Origin: Acetobacteraceae bacterium
GTDB lineage: Bacteria > Pseudomonadota > Alphaproteobacteria > Acetobacterales > Acetobacteraceae
NCBI GenBank assembly: GCA_030039695.1
Contig: JASHVB010000876.1
Coordinates: 1-6,098 of the forward strand
Length of the DNA: 6,098 bases
Direction: 5' to 3'
Part shown: positions 5,072 through 6,098 of the stretch, piece by piece
Layout of the letters: the number at the start of each line of letters is the position of its first letter
How positions within the stretch are numbered: the first letter of the stretch is position 1
Notes under the pieces: generated by a model
The model's input: only the letters and a program-made list of their open reading frames with translations
Told to the model about the DNA's origin: nothing
The model's database searches: none
Program-made: the position numbers and the translations under genes

Positions 5072-6098
5072 CCATGACCCGAGCCTTCCCGAACGTCTGG
5101 CGGCCTTGTGGGACCACCTCGGTCTGCGGCGCGCGCATGTCGCGACGCAGATGCCGGGCGATCTTGCGGCGTTTGCCGGCTCGTCGGCGGATCGGATCGG
5201 CGGCCTCGTGCTGTGCGTGCCGTCGCGCCTCGATCCCGCGCCGTTTGCTTCCCTCGCGCCACGCCTGCTGATGATCGCCGCGGAACACGGCCTCACCGCT
5301 GACGTGACCGCGCGTGCGGCGCCGCGACTGCCAGGAGCGCAACGTCACCTGCTCCGCAATTATGAAGCGCCCGGCTGGGCGGATGTCGTTGCCGATCGTG
5401 GCGAGGAAATCGCCGCTCGCATGATCGAGTTCCTCCGCGGCTACGACGCCGATACACCGCGCGTCGCGGCGTCCGAAGGCGTGGTCGGCGGCATCTCCTG
5501 GCGCCTGCAAGGCGATGGTCCGGCACTCCTGCTGTTCCCGTTCTTTCTCGCTCCTTCGCAGTGGCAGGCGGCATATCCGTGGCTTTCGCAACACTTCACC
5601 CTCGTCACGCTGGGCGGTCCGCACATAGGCGGCATCGCGGCACTGGAGGACCGCGCCCGCGCTCCCAGCTACCGCGCCATGGTCGGCGCGCTGGTTGACA
5701 TGATGGCGCCGCAGCCTGGCGAGAGGATCCTCGATGTAGGGAGCGGCTCCGGCGCACTGGACCGCATGATCGCGCGGCGGTTTCCTGCCAATCCGATCGT
5801 CGCGGCTGACGTAAACCCGTTCCTGCAGCGCGAAGCCGCGGCGCTGACGGCGGACGCCGCGATCGAATTCCGTCTTGCCAATGCCGAGGCGCTGCCGTTC
5901 ACCGACGCGTCGTTTGATTGCGCGTTCACTGTCACGGTGTTCGAGGAGTGCGATGCCGATCGTGCCTTGCACGAACTCTGCCGCGTACTGCGTCCGGGCG
6001 GACGGGCCGGCGTCATCGTGCGTGCCATCGACCTGCCGCAGTGGTGGAACCTGCCGCTGCCCGGCGGGCTGCGCACGCGTGCGGAAACGCCGCCGCAA
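5067..6098 (+). CDS. Degenerate alpha/beta-hydrolase-like region fused to class I SAM methyltransferase (3' end outside window)
   Basis: The frame is open from ATG 5067 to the last base (344 residues, no stop). Residues about 215-344 are a class I methyltransferase of the UbiE/Methyltransf_11 type: motif I ILDVGSGSGALD (221-232), the acidic loop AADVNPF (246-252), NAEALPF (272-278), FDCAFTVTVFEEC (283-295) and VLRPGGRAGVIVRA (307-320). Residues 7-124 resemble the second half of an alpha/beta hydrolase: LGLRRAHVATQMPGD sits where the GHSxGG elbow should be, then RIGGLVL, LLMIAAEHGLT and a final helix. Nucleophile and catalytic His are not recognisable. Residues 137-187 resemble a hydrolase first half: GDGPALLLFPFFLAPSQW and FTLVTLGGPH. 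The substrate is unknown. The start is uncertain: no ribosome site directly precedes the ATG, the frame is open back to TAA 4950-4952 without ATG, GTG or TTG, and an ATT at 5037 follows GGAGAGG. Confidence 0.82.
   Translation, partial: MTHDPSLPERLAALWDHLGLRRAHVATQMPGDLAAFAGSSADRIGGLVLCVPSRLDPAPFASLAPRLLMIAAEHGLTADVTARAAPRLPGAQRHLLRNYEAPGWADVVADRGEEIAARMIEFLRGYDADTPRVAASEGVVGGISWRLQGDGPALLLFPFFLAPSQWQAAYPWLSQHFTLVTLGGPHIGGIAALEDRARAPSYRAMVGALVDMMAPQPGERILDVGSGSGALDRMIARRFPANPIVAADVNPFLQREAAALTADAAIEFRLANAEALPFTDASFDCAFTVTVFEECDADRALHELCRVLRPGGRAGVIVRAIDLPQWWNLPLPGGLRTRAETPPQ

Noticed and set aside
4800..6098. Long upstream extension of the monooxygenase frame to the right edge
   Set aside because: It is antisense to the methyltransferase fusion, and a promoter and ribosome site lie just before TTG 4799. 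The extension has low-complexity Arg-rich translation.

Overview
The window is GC-rich (about two thirds G+C by eye). It carries a CcrM-type GANTC adenine methyltransferase with a C-terminal RAMA domain, which is a hallmark of Alphaproteobacteria. The gene set and codon use suggest an alphaproteobacterium, possibly Rhodospirillales/Acetobacteraceae, but the family-level placement is a guess. Neither end is a natural boundary: one gene enters at the left edge and one leaves at the right edge.

Left part (1-2323): the 3' end of a type II 3-dehydroquinase-like gene (+), then a 266-bp gap with two short GC hairpins. Next come ccrM on the minus strand (613-1749) and, divergent from it across only 40 bp, a small YdcF/DUF218 protein (1790-2323, +). 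The dehydroquinase-like protein has replacements at several catalytic positions and may not be a true AroQ.

Middle (2324-3605): thiL (thiamine-monophosphate kinase) on the minus strand, convergent with ydcF. Behind it is a 138-bp gap holding one copy of a short, dispersed-type intergenic repeat.

Right part (3606-6098): a minus-strand group D flavin-dependent monooxygenase of the HsaA/HpaB-like acyl-CoA-dehydrogenase fold, with a recognisable promoter and Shine-Dalgarno but no ATG start. It is divergent, across 267 bp, from a plus-strand gene that runs off the end. That gene encodes an unusual protein: alpha/beta-hydrolase-like segments without the catalytic triad, apparently in permuted order, fused to a class I SAM-dependent methyltransferase. 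This fusion is the most unusual thing in the window.

The genes are mostly single transcription units with no shared pathway. The divergent monooxygenase/methyltransferase pair could be co-regulated in a hydroxylation plus methylation route, but that is inference. No tRNA, rRNA, CRISPR array, transposase or phage gene was seen.
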